A stretch of DNA of 64,000 nt from Hemibagrus wyckioides (GCF_019097595.1 NC_080717.1:11903336-11967335), one strand, 5' to 3'. Positions 23,491 to 36,237 are shown, numbered from the stretch's first letter. Made by a program: numbers and translations. Notes: generated by a model from the letters alone, not told the origin.

Positions 23491-24489
23491 CAGTAATTAT
23501 GGATTCACCAATTTTGAAATAATTTTCTATGAAAAACACTCAATGCTTACGACTCCATGATTGCCATAGCTATTGGCTATTGAAATTACATCACCTATGC
23601 TGCCTGTTAACAAGGGGCAGAGCTTACTCACCGTCCTCATTGCTGCATACTGGTTGTTCAAAAAAAACGTGTTTTCTCTGCCACACACTGTTCATGAAAA
23701 TGTTTATGGATTGAGTTATATATTGAATAACAGCTACATAGTCCAAAAGAAAAACATGCATTTCCTCTGCCGCACTTTGTATTTTGTTAGCTTGTCCAGC
23801 TAGACAAGGATTAGCAACCTAGATGACAATGTGTTCACCATTTGCTTGTAAAAATGTCTTGTCAGCACTGGAGACAAAGTTGCATTTGCTTGTTGAATTG
23901 ATGTGATATCTTAATGTCATACAGGAAAATGTACTAATGTTAGTTAAACGTTTCTTTGTTTGTTACCATCCTTGAATCTAACATTAACATTTAATCTAGT
24001 GTTAAAGGAAAGAAAGGGGGACATTTTCCATTGCAAAGTTTTATATATATGCAGGAACACATGTAGTTAGCTTTGTACCATACTTCAGAGTTTGAGGCAT
24101 GCATCCATGCAACCAAAAAAAAACAAAAAAACAAATCAAATAAGGTCATTACCCTCTGAAAATCTCTCACAGCATAAACTGTAGTTTAATAACGTAAAAT
24201 GGCACTTTTACCTTCCTCATGACGAAATCCAAGAGAATGCAGCTGGGTCTGGGGAAGACGTAGACCAAACAACACCAAAGGGAGTTGAATCAGGCTCCTC
24301 AACACCCAGTGCATGAACACCAAAATATTACACTGCTTTAGAGTACCCCTGAACACCAGCTGTAGTCCAAGTTAGAATATAAACTCCCAAAATATAGAAT
24401 ATTTGACTCCAGAAATTTGCTGTGTAATCTTTTTTTTTTTTTTTTAAGTTTTTAAATGCAAGTTCAAGTATTTCAGGAAGAGTTAGGTC

Positions 24490-24660
24490 TATAGGACCTA
24501 GGGGACAAATGCTTTGATTTAAGTGGGTACTGGTCTGTTTTTGACTTTGAAGGCAAGCATCAGTGTGTTAATTTGATGCATACAATTACTAGAACCCAAT
24601 GGTGGGAGCGTAGCAGTGGGGTGGTGTGTGAGAACTTCAGAAGGCTAAAGACAAATCATG
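24490..24660. mobile_element. LINE 3'-region fragment, low certainty
   Basis: The string gaaggcaagcatcagtgtgt, followed by aatttgatgc and the tggggtggtgtgtgagaactt block, resembles the end of CR1-like fish LINEs. No frame is open. Confidence 0.35.
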
Positions 24661-25010
24661 CACCTGCATTCTGATTCATTTGCGGAGGTTGAAAGGTAGC
24701 TTCTCAGTGAATGCCAAATGGGCAGCGTTTGTGGAATGTGCCACTTGGAAGCAAGACTGGATCTTGGAAGTTGCTCTGTGAGAAATAGAAAGACAGTTGA
24801 GTGTAAACAGTGCAGTTCAGCATAGTAAAACGACTGGCAGTTTAAGGCTGTAAATTGTAAATACACTGTAAGTAAAACTGTAAATACAGTGCCAAAAGGC
24901 ACTTTTATTCAAAATCAAGATTTAATTTATCTGCTCTGACATACAAATCTAATCTAACACCAAGACATATGCATAAAGCTTTCCTAGACAAATGGAGGTT
25001 ATATTCAGTT

Positions 25011-25175
25011 CAATTCAATTTATTTGTATAGCGCCTTTTACAATGGACATTGTCTCAAAGCAGCTTTACAAAAGAAGAGAAACGGAGAAAGGAGAGGGAA
25101 AAATAACTAGAAATAAAAATTAATTATTAAACTATTTTATCCTTATTTTATTTTATCTCTAATGAGCAAGCCTGT
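25011..25175 (-). mobile_element. LINE copy C (3' end only)
   Basis: It carries the same 3' terminal motif as copies A, B and D (caattcaatttatttgtata, gcctt, ttacaatggacattgtctcaa). It lies directly beside copy D in the same orientation. Confidence 0.78.
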
Positions 25176-25236
25176 TATAACATCAATGGGTGGAGTAAAT
25201 CTTTAAATAGATGTTCAGCAACTACATATTATGCAT

Positions 25237-28235
25237 ATATTCAATTCAATTCATTTTCAATTTTATTTGTATAGCGCTTTTAACAAAGAGCATTGTCTCA
25301 AAGCAGCTTTACATAAGAAACAACAAACAGACAAACAGTCCTAGATGTTATCCCAAGTGAGCAATCATGAGGTGACTGTGGCAAGGAAAAACTCCCTTAG
25401 ATGGTATGAGGAAGAAACCTTGAGAGGAACCAGACTCAAAAGGGAACCCATCCTCATTTGGCTGACACCGGAAAGTGTGATATGAACAATGTCCTTTCTG
25501 CATTTATGTATAGTCAATTGTGTGATGCAGATACAGCATGTGTAGAATGTTGTGTAAATTAATAAGGAGGTTGTTGTCATCCACATAGGGTTGGTAGCGT
25601 TGCTTTAAATACCCCAGTCCTCACAAAGCAGAACCCGGCTGGAGCTGGTCCATCTCTGGATGCCACTGGAGCTGGCACAATCTCTGTATGTCTTGGGATG
25701 GGTAGAAGAAGGGAAACAAGTGGAAAGTAATTAGCATAGCTGCTGTTCATAATATTAGCAGAACTACATGATAATGTGCATTTGATCAGATGTACAGGAG
25801 TACAACGTTATTGGATGTATTAAATGTATGCCTGGCTAAAGAGATGTCTTTTGTCTAGGTTTGAACTGGGAGACTGTGTCTGAGCCCTGAACACTGTCAG
25901 GAAGACTATTCCAAAGTTCAGGAGCTAAATACGAAAACGCTCTACCTCCTTTTGTAGGCTTTGATATTCTGGGAACTACCAGAAGTCCAGAGTTTTGTGA
26001 TCTTAAAGAGCGTGGTGGATTGTAACATGTTAGAAGACTGGCTAGATATGTGGGAGCTAAACCATTTGAACGTAAGTAGTGCTAGTTTATAGTCAATTCT
26101 AAACTTAACAGGTAGCCAGTGCAGGGATGATAATATTGGGGTTATATGTTCATATTTTCTTGACCTGGTAAGAACTCTGGCGGCTGCATTCTGGACTAAC
26201 TGTAGATTGTTTATTGAAGATGCAGGACAACCACCTAGTAATGCATTACAATAGTCCAGTCTGGAGGTCATGAATGCATGAACTAGCTTTTCAGCATCAG
26301 ATACAGATAAAATGTTCCTAAGCTTGGCAATATTTTCTAAGATGCAAGAAGGCTGCTTTTGTAATATTGGAAATATGATTTTCAAAGGACAAGTTGCTGT
26401 CCAATATTACGCCCAGGTCTTTCACTGTCGAGCTAGTAGTAACAGTACATCCTTCTAGTACTTGCAAGCTGAATTTTGTGTCTTGGTTTTTGGACCAATA
26501 AGTAATATCTCTGTCTTATCAGAATTTAGTAATAGAAAATGACCAGTCATCCAATCTTTAATATCTTTAACACACTCAATTAATCTGGACAATTTAGATA
26601 TTTCATCTGGTTTTGATGAGATCTATAATAGCATCACAATCAGCATAACAATGGAAACTAATCCCATGCCTTCTAATGATGTTACCCAAGGGAAGCATTT
26701 AAACTGAGAAAAGCAGAGGTCCTAAAACTGACCCTTGTGGAACCCTGTATTTCCCTGGCACTACACTGGACAGTTCACCATTTAAATCTACAAAATCGTA
26801 TTGATCAGACAGGTAGGATCTAAGTTATTTTAATTCCTGTCCCTGCATACCTATGTGATTTTGTAAGCGATCTACGAGAATGTTATGATCTATAGTGTCG
26901 AATGCAACACTAAGATCAAGCAGGACTAATACTGAGATGCAGCCTTGGTCCGAAGCTAAAAACAAGTCATTTGTGATTTTAACTAGTGCAGTTTCTGTGC
27001 TATGATGGGGCCTGAAACCTGACTGAAATTCTTCAAGCATATTGTTTTCCTGTAAGAAGGAGCATAGTTGAGCAGACACCACCTTTTCTAATATAATTTA
27101 TAAAGTCCTCACTACTAAACTGTGATGGAATACTCTCTCCAGGAATCTGATGTTTTGTTAGTCTAGCCACTATACTAAATAAGAATCTGGGATTGTTTTG
27201 GTTTTATATCTATCAGTTTGCTCAGATGCTCAGCCCTAGCAGCTTTTAGAGCCTGTCTATGCTGTTAGTTACTTCATCTAAATCATCTGCATTTCGGGTT
27301 CTAGTAAGAAGTTGAGACAGATCTGGCAGATTGCTTGTGAATCTGTCTTTAGAGGTCGGAGTAATAGTTCTACCAAATTGATAACGTGGAGAGACATCTC
27401 TAATATGTTCTACAGGTAGAGTGTACACTAAGAGGTGATGGTCTGTGATATAATCGCTTTGAGGTAGAACGGCTATATCAGTGACATCGGTCCCATGTGA
27501 TATAACTAAATCTAGCGTATGATTAAAATGATGAGTTGGTCTATTAATGTTTTGTTTAACCCCAAAGGAATTTAGTAAATCTATAAATGCGAGTCCTAAG
27601 CATCATTAGCATCGTCTACATGAATATTAAAGTCTCCTACAATTAACACTTTGTCAAAATTGATCAAAGGATCTGAGAGTAAATGTGCAAACTCTAAGAA
27701 AATCAGTGTAGGGCCCCAGGGGTCTATATACAGTGGCCAGAGCAAGATATAGTAGGGATTTTTTATGTATGTCCGTGAGTGCAACATTAAGAATAAGCAC
27801 TTCAAATGAGCTAAACCTGGGTCCTATTTTCTGAGTAACGGTAAGAGAATTGTTATAGATAGTTGCAACACCACCACCACAACCAGTCTGATTGGGCTCA
27901 TGCTTATAGGAATATCCTGACGGAGTAGATTCATTCAGACCAATGTATTTATTTGGTCTAAGCCAGGTTTCGGTAAGACAGAGTGCATCGAAACTATAAT
28001 CTGAGATCATTTCATTAACAAAAAGTGCTTTCAGTGCAAGGGTTCTAATGTTTAGAAGCCCAAATTTTAGAAATGTTTTTTCTTAACTTATTTGGCCTTT
28101 GTCAGGTTTAATTGTGATTAGATTATTTCAAGAGCTATTAACGAATCTATCCTTTGATCTCACTAATCGGGGAACAGATACAGTTTCTATAGGACAAGCT
28201 ATGTGTGCACTTGTATCAGTCTGGTGAGTTGAACA
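25237..28235 (-). pseudogene. LINE copy D (CR1/L2-like), endonuclease and reverse transcriptase
   Basis: This is the longest LINE in the intron. From its 5' side (right): an APE endonuclease with FDALCLTETWL (27654-28010) and VGDFNIHVDD (27596-27805); the reverse-transcriptase block EEFQSGFRPHHSTETALVK with LLDLSVAFDTIDHNIL (26825-27082); a decayed catalytic box reading YADC instead of YADD (about 26640); and the C-terminus SRLDYCNALLGG with LQLVQNAAARVLT (25942-26385). A 3' UTR and (TTCAAT) tail lie at 25237-25900. No ORF1 is seen. Several frameshifts make it inactive. Confidence 0.88.
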
Positions 28236-28711
28236 GTAGCTATTATAATTATATTATATACAGCTCTGGAAAAAAAATAAGAGACCACTAGGGCTGCAGC
28301 TATCGATTATTTTTGGAGTCAAGTATTCTACCGAATATTGCAGCGATTAATCGAGTAATCGGTTAAAATAGACATTTGCATTTTAAAACAATAATACTAT
28401 TGTGCAATGGATGACAGAAACGACAGGTCTGCTAAAACAAAGCACTTTTATTTCTGAAAAACATACGTTTGTAAACTGCCAATACTTTTATTGGCTATCA
28501 GATCTAAGCCAATATATTGCAATTTACTCATGTAGTGCATTTAAGTGATACCTGTTCAGACATTGCAAAAACAATAAACAGTACAGTAATATCAAATTAC
28601 TATGAAATACAACTGAAGAAGTAAAGGCTATTTAGCCTTAGTTTTGCTAGGTTTTGCTATCCCTTTCAAATAAAGTATGAAGAATAAATAACAAAAAAGT
28701 TAAGAAACAAT

Positions 28712-28717
<6 letters not shown>

Positions 28718-28767
<50 letters not shown>

Positions 28768-28768
28768 A
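28718..28768. repeat. (TA)n(CA)n microsatellite
   Basis: TA units run into ACAC units inside the hAT element. Confidence 0.93.
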
Positions 28769-28844
28769 TTTAAGATGTAACTCAGAAGACATTGCACTTA
28801 GATAGCATTGCATCGCCTATATAAGGTAGTCAAGGGGTGTAATT

Positions 28845-30340
28845 GTGTGCCTTTAAAAGAGCAAGAAAGGTGAGCATATCCACGTGTTCAGCACTGAGGC
28901 TTGCCCTACGCTTAGATGCAATGTTCCCAGCAGCTGAGAATAAACGTTCTGAGGGTGTGGATGTGGCTGGGATATTCAGAAACGTCTTTGCCAGCTTTGC
29001 CAAGGTTGGATATCGTGCTGCATTTGCTTTTCACAATGAAAGTGGATTATCTTTCTTGGAGAGATGTTCTCCAAAGTACTGTAAGACTTCCCTCTGTACC
29101 ACCTGGCTCTGCTCATCCTCATCCTCTTCATCACTAGAGTTGGACTCTGATGATGATCCCAGAATACTGTGGAATGATCCATCCTTGGTATGTGTTGATG
29201 GGTCCTCTTCCATTAGGCTGGTGATGGCTTCCTTCTCTTTTGCATTGGACTGCCTTGCTTCCTTTTTTAAGGTCAGTGCCATGGTCTGAATTGTGCTCTG
29301 AACTTTAAACATTTCATCAGCAGGCAAGAACTTGGGTTTTCTGAACCTGGGATCCAATGCAGGATAGTGTTAGGATCTTCAGGTGAAAATACAAACAGGT
29401 CCTTCCACCTTTCTGTGATCTGTTGGACCACATCTGTCTGTAATGTCTTTAGTGTAGCAGTTTCAAATGATAAATGTTTACTGACTTCTTGAGGTTTTGC
29501 ACCAGCTGTGGAAGAGCAGAGAGTGTAACATATTTTTCCCCACTCAGAAACGCTGTGGCTCCTTCAAATGGCTCAAATCAGCTCCTCACTGAGGCTCTAC
29601 TGCTCTGGCTTTAGATCCAGGTAGTGGTGTTTTTCCCTTGGATTGACTTCAGGGCCATCTTTGTGCATTGAGCCTGGACAGCATATGATAGGTGCTGTTC
29701 AGGGAGACATCTGGCAGCAGCCACACAACTACTGATTGTTTTGTTGTTTCTAAGTGTGGTCTGCACAATCAAATTCAGGGTGTGCCCTGTACATCTCACA
29801 GAAGCGCATCCATGCTTCTCTTTCAAAATTTTTGTTGCCGCCACTACATTGGCCCCATTGTCATGGACAACTGCCTTCACCTTTTCAAAGGGAATGTGAA
29901 ATTTGGCAGTAGCCTGCTCAAGCCACTTGGCAATGTTTGCAGCTGTGTGTCTCTCTTGGAGAGGGTGGGGCATGTCACCCCAAGATAAGCTTCTGTGGCC
30001 ACACTTGTCCAAATGTCTGCTGTATGGGCAACATAGTCAGTCTCCCTGAGAGCATTTTTCAGTTTCTCTTGGATTTTGTCATATTTTTTCTTCATCATAC
30101 TACTCTTCATATCATACTAAGTATGATGAAGTAATTAGCAATCACGCTAACATCAACATTGACGTTACCAGAGCGTATAAAGTAGAAGACGGACAATTAC
30201 GTTACCTTGTGTCAGCTCTGCTGTGTGAGCTGGTCTTGTCCACAAGTGGATGCTTTCTGTTCAGATGCTGAAGCATTGATGAAGTGCTGTTGTGGTATGC
30301 CAATTCTACTTTACAATACACACATTGTACCATGATTTCT
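28845..30340 (-). pseudogene. hAT transposase (ZBED-type), decayed
   Basis: On the minus strand, in order: a BED zinc finger with MVQCVYCKVELAY and MLQHLNRKHPL (about 30210-30335) ending at a donor-like AAGgtaacg; YVAHTADIWTSVATEAYLGV (29877-30110); QERHTAANIAKWLEQA, AVVHDNGANVVAA and RCTGHTLNLIVQ (29611-30012); a MDPRFRKPKFL block (29031-29357); and the C-terminal dimerisation domain PATSTPSERLFSAAGNI (28845-29036). Frameshifts and a deletion between the second and third blocks break it. The domain order is that of hAT transposases and domesticated ZBED proteins. Confidence 0.88.
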
Positions 30341-32351
30341 TCTTTTTTAAGTTTAAAATGAACATTTTGTGCCTTTTAGGGACTGTTCCGCTCTCCGACA
30401 TTGCACCAACTTTTGTGGCTTAAGTTTTTGTGGTCTGTGCGGAACAATGATCTCTGGGCGGAGCATTTCTGACAACGCAAGTGATAGTAATTAAACGAAT
30501 CCTCGAGGCAAAGAATTTGCTTCGAGTATTTTTTGTAATCGAATTCCTCGATTTCCTCAAGAATTCGCTGCAGCTCTAGAGACCACTGCCCAATCTTGAG
30601 ATTTTAATCCTATTGAAAACCTCTGGAATGTCATCAAGAGGAAGATGGATGGTCACAAATCAACAAGCAAAGCTGAGCTGTTTGCTTTTTTGCAAAAAGA
30701 GTGGTATAAAGTTACCCAAAAGCTATGTGAAAAACTGGTGTAGAGCATGGAGCCAAAACACATGCAAATCGGGGTTATTCCACCAAATACTGATTTCTTA
30801 ATGTTATTTAGCCAAAGCATTAACACAATTTCTTTACAAATTATTTGCATTTTGTTTTATTTGAGTTATTAAAGCTCTGCAAATACTGAATATGTTGATG
30901 TGTTGTCATTTCCTTTAAATATACACTCTAAATAACAATAATTATATTTTGAATTTAGGAGAAATATTGTCAGCAGTTCACAAAAAAATTAAACAAAACT
31001 GTTCATCTCACCAATACATGCACCTGTAAGAAAAAACATAAGAAACTGATCATTTTGCAGTGGTCTCTTTTTTTTTCTTTCCAGAGCTGTATATGTGATG
31101 CACAGGTTTCCACATACTTTTGGCCATAGATTAACCAAACATTTTATTAAGAACACAAGTCTAATACCAGGTTTACCACTTTAATGTTGCAAATCTGCTG
31201 TTCTTCCACATCTCAGCAGTGCTCTAAGTCAGAACCAGTGACTAAAAAGCCACTTCATTCAAGAGTTCACTGTCATGTTACGACCAATGATGATTGACAT
31301 TAAAAGGGTACAAAGCATGCCAAGACAATTCCTTTCACCATTACACCACCTCCACCATCCTTGACTATTGACACAGTGCAGGTTGGGTCCATAGATTCAT
31401 GCTGTTATTGCCTAATTCTGATCTGCCCATCTCTACAAATATAGATTAGACCAGGGTATATACATCAGTCCAGTCTCAGCTTTCTTTTCTTGGCTGACAA
31501 AGGGAAACCAACATGCCATTGTAGCTCAGCCGCCAAGGATTTACATGCTCTGCATTCTTCTTATTACAGCTGTGAAGAGTGACTGAGTTACTGTAGCCTC
31601 CCTGTAAGCTCTAAACAGTCTGGCCATTGTGGTCAAAATCTGTCTTAATTCAAAAGATAAAATAATAGAGGAGTCATGTACAAGTAAGAGCAAAATTTTA
31701 TTTTCTGCAGAGAGACGTCTGTCACATGCACATTCAGAAATGAGTACAGAGAGAGGTACTTCCCCTTTCTTGCATGCTCTCTTATAGCATCTACCTTCGG
31801 CTTCCTATACTTTCTGTTCTTTATGATTTATTATTTTTCATCCCATATAAGGAATTGTTTTTCACTTTTCTTAACTGAAACTGACTTTGTTCCCCTTTTT
31901 CTCAACTTTCTCCAGACATTGTCTGGTCTGCTCTAACCATAAGTAAAATGTTTCTGCATGGTGATGACCAGTCTACTACTAGGTTGTCAGCCTACATGCC
32001 ATTTTCGTTTATTTAATTAGATGATGCTTTGAATACATCCCTGTAGATTGATGTCAGTCCAATGCTATTTGCCACTTCTTCATCCAAATGTGGATCATAG
32101 TCTGTGGACGTAGGATCTGGGGACTGGTCCGGGAAAGGGTCATCCGTGTCATCCTCTTAGGAAACAATAATGCTCAAATTTCTTCAGGATTCATGAACTG
32201 ACTATCTGTGCAGTCGCCTTTCTTGACAATTATTGGAGCTTAGAGTGCGGGCATGCCCTGTACACTTGTCCAACCTCATGAGGCTTCAAGACACCGCTTA
32301 GGAATCATTGTAGTCGTTTTTGGCCATCTTATTTCATTCAGGCTCTGGTAC

Positions 32352-32591
32352 TCATTTACAGTGACTAGCGTGAATCCACATGGCGACCTTCACCACAGTC
32401 TGTGTTGTGAGCAGGAACGTTCCCAGCCACCTCTTTGCTTTCCAGCTTTTCTTCCTGAAGTCCTTCACCACGACCCAATCTCCCAGTTTCAGATCATGCA
32501 GGTCAGTCTGCTTGGGCTCTGAAAGGGCGTCTTTCACCTGTTTATGTACTACAAACAGAGCAGAGAACAGGTTTGCACAGTACATCAACAT
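32352..32591 (-). pseudogene. ERV integrase C-terminal domain
   Basis: The frame contains LKLGDWVVVKDFRKKSWKAK, the SH3-like DNA-binding tail found in retroviral integrases. It is separated from the catalytic core by the nested insertion at 32674-33513. Confidence 0.72.
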
Positions 32592-32673
32592 TTCATTTTC
32601 ACATTCAACTGTCAGCTTCCTTGGAATTCCTATGGGACCTATACCTGTGTTGGGTACACCTGTGGCCTTCCTC

Positions 32674-33513
32674 TAAGGCCCTGTCTGCAGCTTTTTTGAT
32701 GTGGTTTGGCCGTTCGTCCACACGCAAACGCAGCATCAGGTCACTGAAACCGAACATTTTTGAAAACTCCTGCCAGTGTGAAGTTTTTCAAAATCTCCGG
32801 TTGCAGTGTTATTGTGTAGACAGCGAAACTGGAGATTTTTGGCTTGTGAACCGGGTTGCCAGATTGGACTGAAGATTTCCAGCCCAACTACAGCTTAAAA
32901 TCCGCCCATTTAAAAAAAAAAATACCAGCCCAAAATGCAGATTGTTATAACTAATACAATAACAAACAGTTATAACAGTTAATAATATTGTGATGTCGGC
33001 TTAACGAGTAGAACGATTACAACAACCCTCTAATCAAGACTGAAGTCTGACTGGACAGGACTCTCCTGAACCTTATTGGCTAAATTGAACCATATAATTA
33101 AAACGTCAACATTACATGTTACACTTTATTGTAAAGTTCGTTTGAATTGAAAATTAATAAAATATCATGTTTATAGTCAAAAATAAAAACCCACCAGTTG
33201 CATCAAAAACCAGCCCAGATTTTATCAACCCGCCCAATGCACTTTTCCCCGGTGGGCCATGACCAAAAGAAGCCCAACTGGGCGGAAACCCGCCCAATCT
33301 GGCAACACTGCTTATGAAGTCGGCGTTTCAGGCTTCTGATTGGCCAACATGGCTTTACGGTTGAGATTATATTGTCACCTGTTGGTTTTGCATGCTCTTG
33401 TCAGCCCTTCAGACCGCATTTTTGTGTTTTCATGTGGACGAGATTTTTTTTTAAAATGAAGGAGGAGAAATTCTGTTTTTAAAAATACCCGTGTACGTGT
33501 GGACTAGGCCTTA
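32674..33513. mobile_element. outer MITE inside the ERV
   Basis: Inverted ends TAAGGCC...GGCCTTA, with the text gtccacacgcaaacgcagcat near the left and cgtgtacgtgtggacta at the right. A 3-bp direct repeat CTC flanks it (32671-32673, 33514-33516). Removing it joins the integrase core to its C-terminal domain. The superfamily is uncertain. Confidence 0.65.
32851..33310. mobile_element. inner hAT-like MITE nested in the outer MITE
   Basis: 460 bp with inverted ends (left CCGGGTTGCCAGATTGG, right reading inward CAGTGTTGCCAGATTGG). The flanking 8-bp repeats CTTGTGAA (32843-32850) and CTTATGAA (33311-33318) differ at one base. No coding capacity. Confidence 0.8.
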
Positions 33514-33594
33514 CTCTTGTTCTCATTTGCATGAGCACAATAGGTAGAGCTTTTACCCAAGGTAAGCCTGTTTTTGCACAGTATTTGGATAGTT

Positions 33595-33665
33595 TGTTCT
33601 TAAGGGTGCCGTTTTCTCTTTCTACTGCTCCTCCACTAGCTGGATGACAGGCATAATGTTTTAAA
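33595..33665 (-). pseudogene. ERV integrase catalytic-core end
   Basis: The minus strand reads HYACHPASGGAVERENGTLK, the retroviral integrase block carrying the third catalytic acid (Glu). The preceding DD residues are not recognisable. Confidence 0.78.
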
Positions 33666-34103
33666 TCAATTCACAAATATTCACTGACTTCTTGTAATGC
33701 ATGATTGACAAATGGGGTTCCTTTGTTGCTGCCTTTTTGTTTATCTGAAATTCCTCATCTTGAAATGATTTCAGTTATCAGTGCTTTAGCTCCTTTTGAT
33801 ACATGGTCTACACCATGAGTCAACTTGGCATAACATGGAGACAGTTTTTCTTGGTAGACAGGGTTTGCCATAAAAGACTAAATCAAAGACAGTTATCCAC
33901 ATACTGAAGGAGGACTGAACCTTTAGTTAAAGTGAGAGACTCCAAACTGTTTATAAATCGTTGGAGATTCACAGTAGCCTAGGCAGAGGTGTGTGAAGGT
34001 GTATGATTTGCCATTGCATGAAAAAGCGAAACAAAATTGACTGGATTAAAAAAACACTATGTATTAGCCAAATACACAACTGAAAACCATTTACTCTCAG
34101 CCA

Positions 34104-34451
34104 TTAGCTGAGACAAGATTGTATACGGGTTAGGGAAGTTGGAACCCTTTGCAATACTGTATCATTGACAGCTTTTAGGTCTTGGGCAAATCTCCACATT
34201 TCAGGCTCACCTGCTTTTCTGACCTTTTTTACAGGAAAGATGGGTGTGCATGGAACAGTTACACCCGCCTTTAGCAATGAATTGTACACCGAAGTGATGC
34301 CTGCTGTCGCCTCCTGTGTCAGTGGATATTGCGCTTTGCGTGGTATGTAATTAGACTTTGGGGTGATTTTGGAGACAATTCTTAATAAGCCCCACATCAT
34401 GTTTACTTGTAGCCCACAGTTCCTTGAGCACTTCTCAGAGTCTTGCATCAT
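34104..34451 (-). pseudogene. ERV reverse transcriptase N-terminal fragment
   Basis: The frame shows YPLTQEATAGI, a VPCTPIFPVKK block and QDLKAVNDTVLQRVP, the fingers region that opens retroviral reverse transcriptases. It stops before the catalytic YxDD region, which is absent. Confidence 0.8.
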
Positions 34452-36237
34452 CTAGAACATTTGCGGGAACATGCCAAGCTGCGCATTAACTTATTAGGCC
34501 AACATTTATTGTCAGGGATCATTTCCATTTCCACAGCTCTCTCAGTACCCTGTACATGTCTTTTCATGCAATGTTACAGCAAGTGGCATGGCGAGGGGGT
34601 GTGGCTTGCCGGGCTTTTTATTTACTCGGGACAAACCAGCTTCTACTGCACAGCAATGTTCATTGCAAAACAACCCTTTTAGCAGCAACATCTCTGGCTT
34701 ATCTAACTTTCTAAACCATTCTTTCTCATATTCGTCATCAGGCCCCCTATATGTAAGTGTGCAGTGCAGTGGAAATTTTCTGGACACATGTACATTGTCT
34801 TTACCAGGTTAGTTAAAGCTTGAGCTTTTTCAATGAGCTTCTGGTTTATTGCATTCACTGCGGAGATGCACAGTTTCCATTCATATGTGTACTTCAAGGA
34901 GTCTGGGATCATGTTTAACTAGCATCATTAAATTTGACAGCCAAACCTTCATGTCTGCTAATCAGTTTAATTCCCAGTTTACACATTTAATCTCCACCCA
35001 GGAGATTGATTGGACAACAGCTAGAGCTCTATTGACCTTTTCTATGTCGGATATAGTATCAGAATCATGTGTTAGCTTAAGCGTGTCGTGTTTACAAAGC
35101 ATAGGAGATTGTGACTCACACAAACCTTCTGGCTCGCTCCCCTCTCCCCCACCATCCCGTCAATCTCCCCCTGTAGTGCCTCCCTTGTCCGCGGTTGCTT
35201 CCCTGTCCGGCTGGCGGTTGGTAGGAGACCATCTTAAGAAGAGCAAGTTGGGCCTTGTGCAAATCTTCATCTTTTTGCCTTCCTTTGTTTTTCTTGGTTC
35301 AGCAGCTTCGCTGCATGAATAGCGTGCTGTTCAATGAGGCTTAGTTTTCCCGTGTTCCATGTGATGCACATGTTTTTGACTAACACTTGGCCAGTGCAGT
35401 GAGTCCACTGTGCGCGTTATGAACTACAGTGAACCATGTGAGGTATTGAGAAACAGACTCTCAGTCTTGTCTGCACATTGCCATTCTGTCCATTCTGACT
35501 GGGAACTCCGCTTTGCATGCTTCCTCAATTCTGTCAACCATTTCTCTGTATTGTGTGTTGTACGTTCTAACTGCAAGTAAGACATTTCTGCATGACCTGC
35601 ACATGGCCCACTTAGACAGTCACACACACACACAGACCTTAGCACTCAAATCATTCACAGAATAATTAAAAACATTAATTTTTCGATTACACCATTCTTT
35701 ATTGATCTGTCATCAACAAGGCATTTCTGTCTACAGAACTTTCGCTAACTGCATGTTTTTCTTTATTATGCAGTTCTGAGTAAACTCTGAGTAAAACCAG
35801 TCCATATCAAACAAGTCTCAGAGGTTGAAGTGAATTACATGAAGCTGCTGGCCCATAATCTGTGTTATTTTATGCACTGCAATGCTGCTACATGATTAAA
35901 TAATTGCATGACTGAGTAGGTGAACAGGTGTTCCTAACAAAGTGCTTTCAGCGTGTTTACTGTACTTTATTCGTTATAGTTAGCTGGCTAGCTTGTTGCT
36001 AGCTTGTTGTGTTTTTATTTTCTGTAACTCACATGCACAAAATAATGTAAGTTTAATCTCAAACCTTTTGCTTCCTAGGTATGTCAAATGTTGCATTATT
36101 AATCTTATAACACATGGTTTTGTCTTGTACACCTTTGTATTGTCAGACTTTATAATATCTAGCATAAAAAGAATTTAGCTGTGTTGTTCGTGCTTGCCAT
36201 TCTTTTTGTTTTAATTATTTTTCTCTTTACTCCTCAG

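Larger units (their letters stand above)
28289..30578 (-). mobile_element. hAT transposon with 8-bp target duplication
   Basis: The element begins TAGGGCTGCAGCTATCGAT and ends CGCTGCAGCTCTA, an imperfect inverted repeat. It is flanked by an exact 8-bp duplication GAGACCAC at 28281-28288 and 30579-30586. It spans 2290 bp and carries a decayed transposase on the minus strand. A (TA)n(CA)n microsatellite lies inside at 28718-28768. Confidence 0.92.
28259..31091 (+). mobile_element. Tc1-like deletion derivative, split by a hAT
   Basis: The left terminal repeat is TACAGCTCTGGAAAAAAAAT followed by AAGAGACCACT. The inverted right repeat ends at 31091. The hAT sits at the inner edge of the left repeat. 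To its right the Tc1 resumes at NPIENLWNVIKRKMDG, the third catalytic block, and ends at a stop before the right repeat. The first two thirds of the transposase are missing, so the Tc1 was already an internally deleted copy of about 540 bp when the hAT landed. Confidence 0.85.
31650..35645 (-). mobile_element. endogenous retrovirus relic (gag/pol remains)
   Basis: An old retrovirus-like element on the minus strand, 5' end at the right. Recognisable pieces, in order, are a protease/pre-RT region (about 34540-34910), the start of reverse transcriptase (34104-34451), the end of the integrase catalytic core (about 33600-33660) and the integrase C-terminal domain (32352-32591). Most of RT and RNase H is missing, no env is visible, and stops are common. 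A possible LTR segment with a polyadenylation-like signal lies at 31650-31990. It sits inside the APOOL intron and is non-functional. Confidence 0.75.
17586..36237 (+). other. APOOL intron 2 (18.6 kb, transposon-filled)
   Basis: The intron is bounded by gtagtc and ctcctcag. It holds the repeats listed below: LINE copies at 18.9, 21.8, 25.0 and 25.2-28.2 kb, a hAT inside a Tc1 at 28.26-31.09 kb, and an ERV at 31.65-35.64 kb. Stretches 18012-18880, 20641-21590, 22676-23270, 23491-24490, 31094-31640 and 35650-36237 contain nothing I recognise. Confidence 0.7.

Noticed and set aside
28843..29289. 148-residue plus-strand ORF
   Set aside because: It is antisense to the hAT transposase C-terminal domain, which has the recognisable SERLFSAAG motif.
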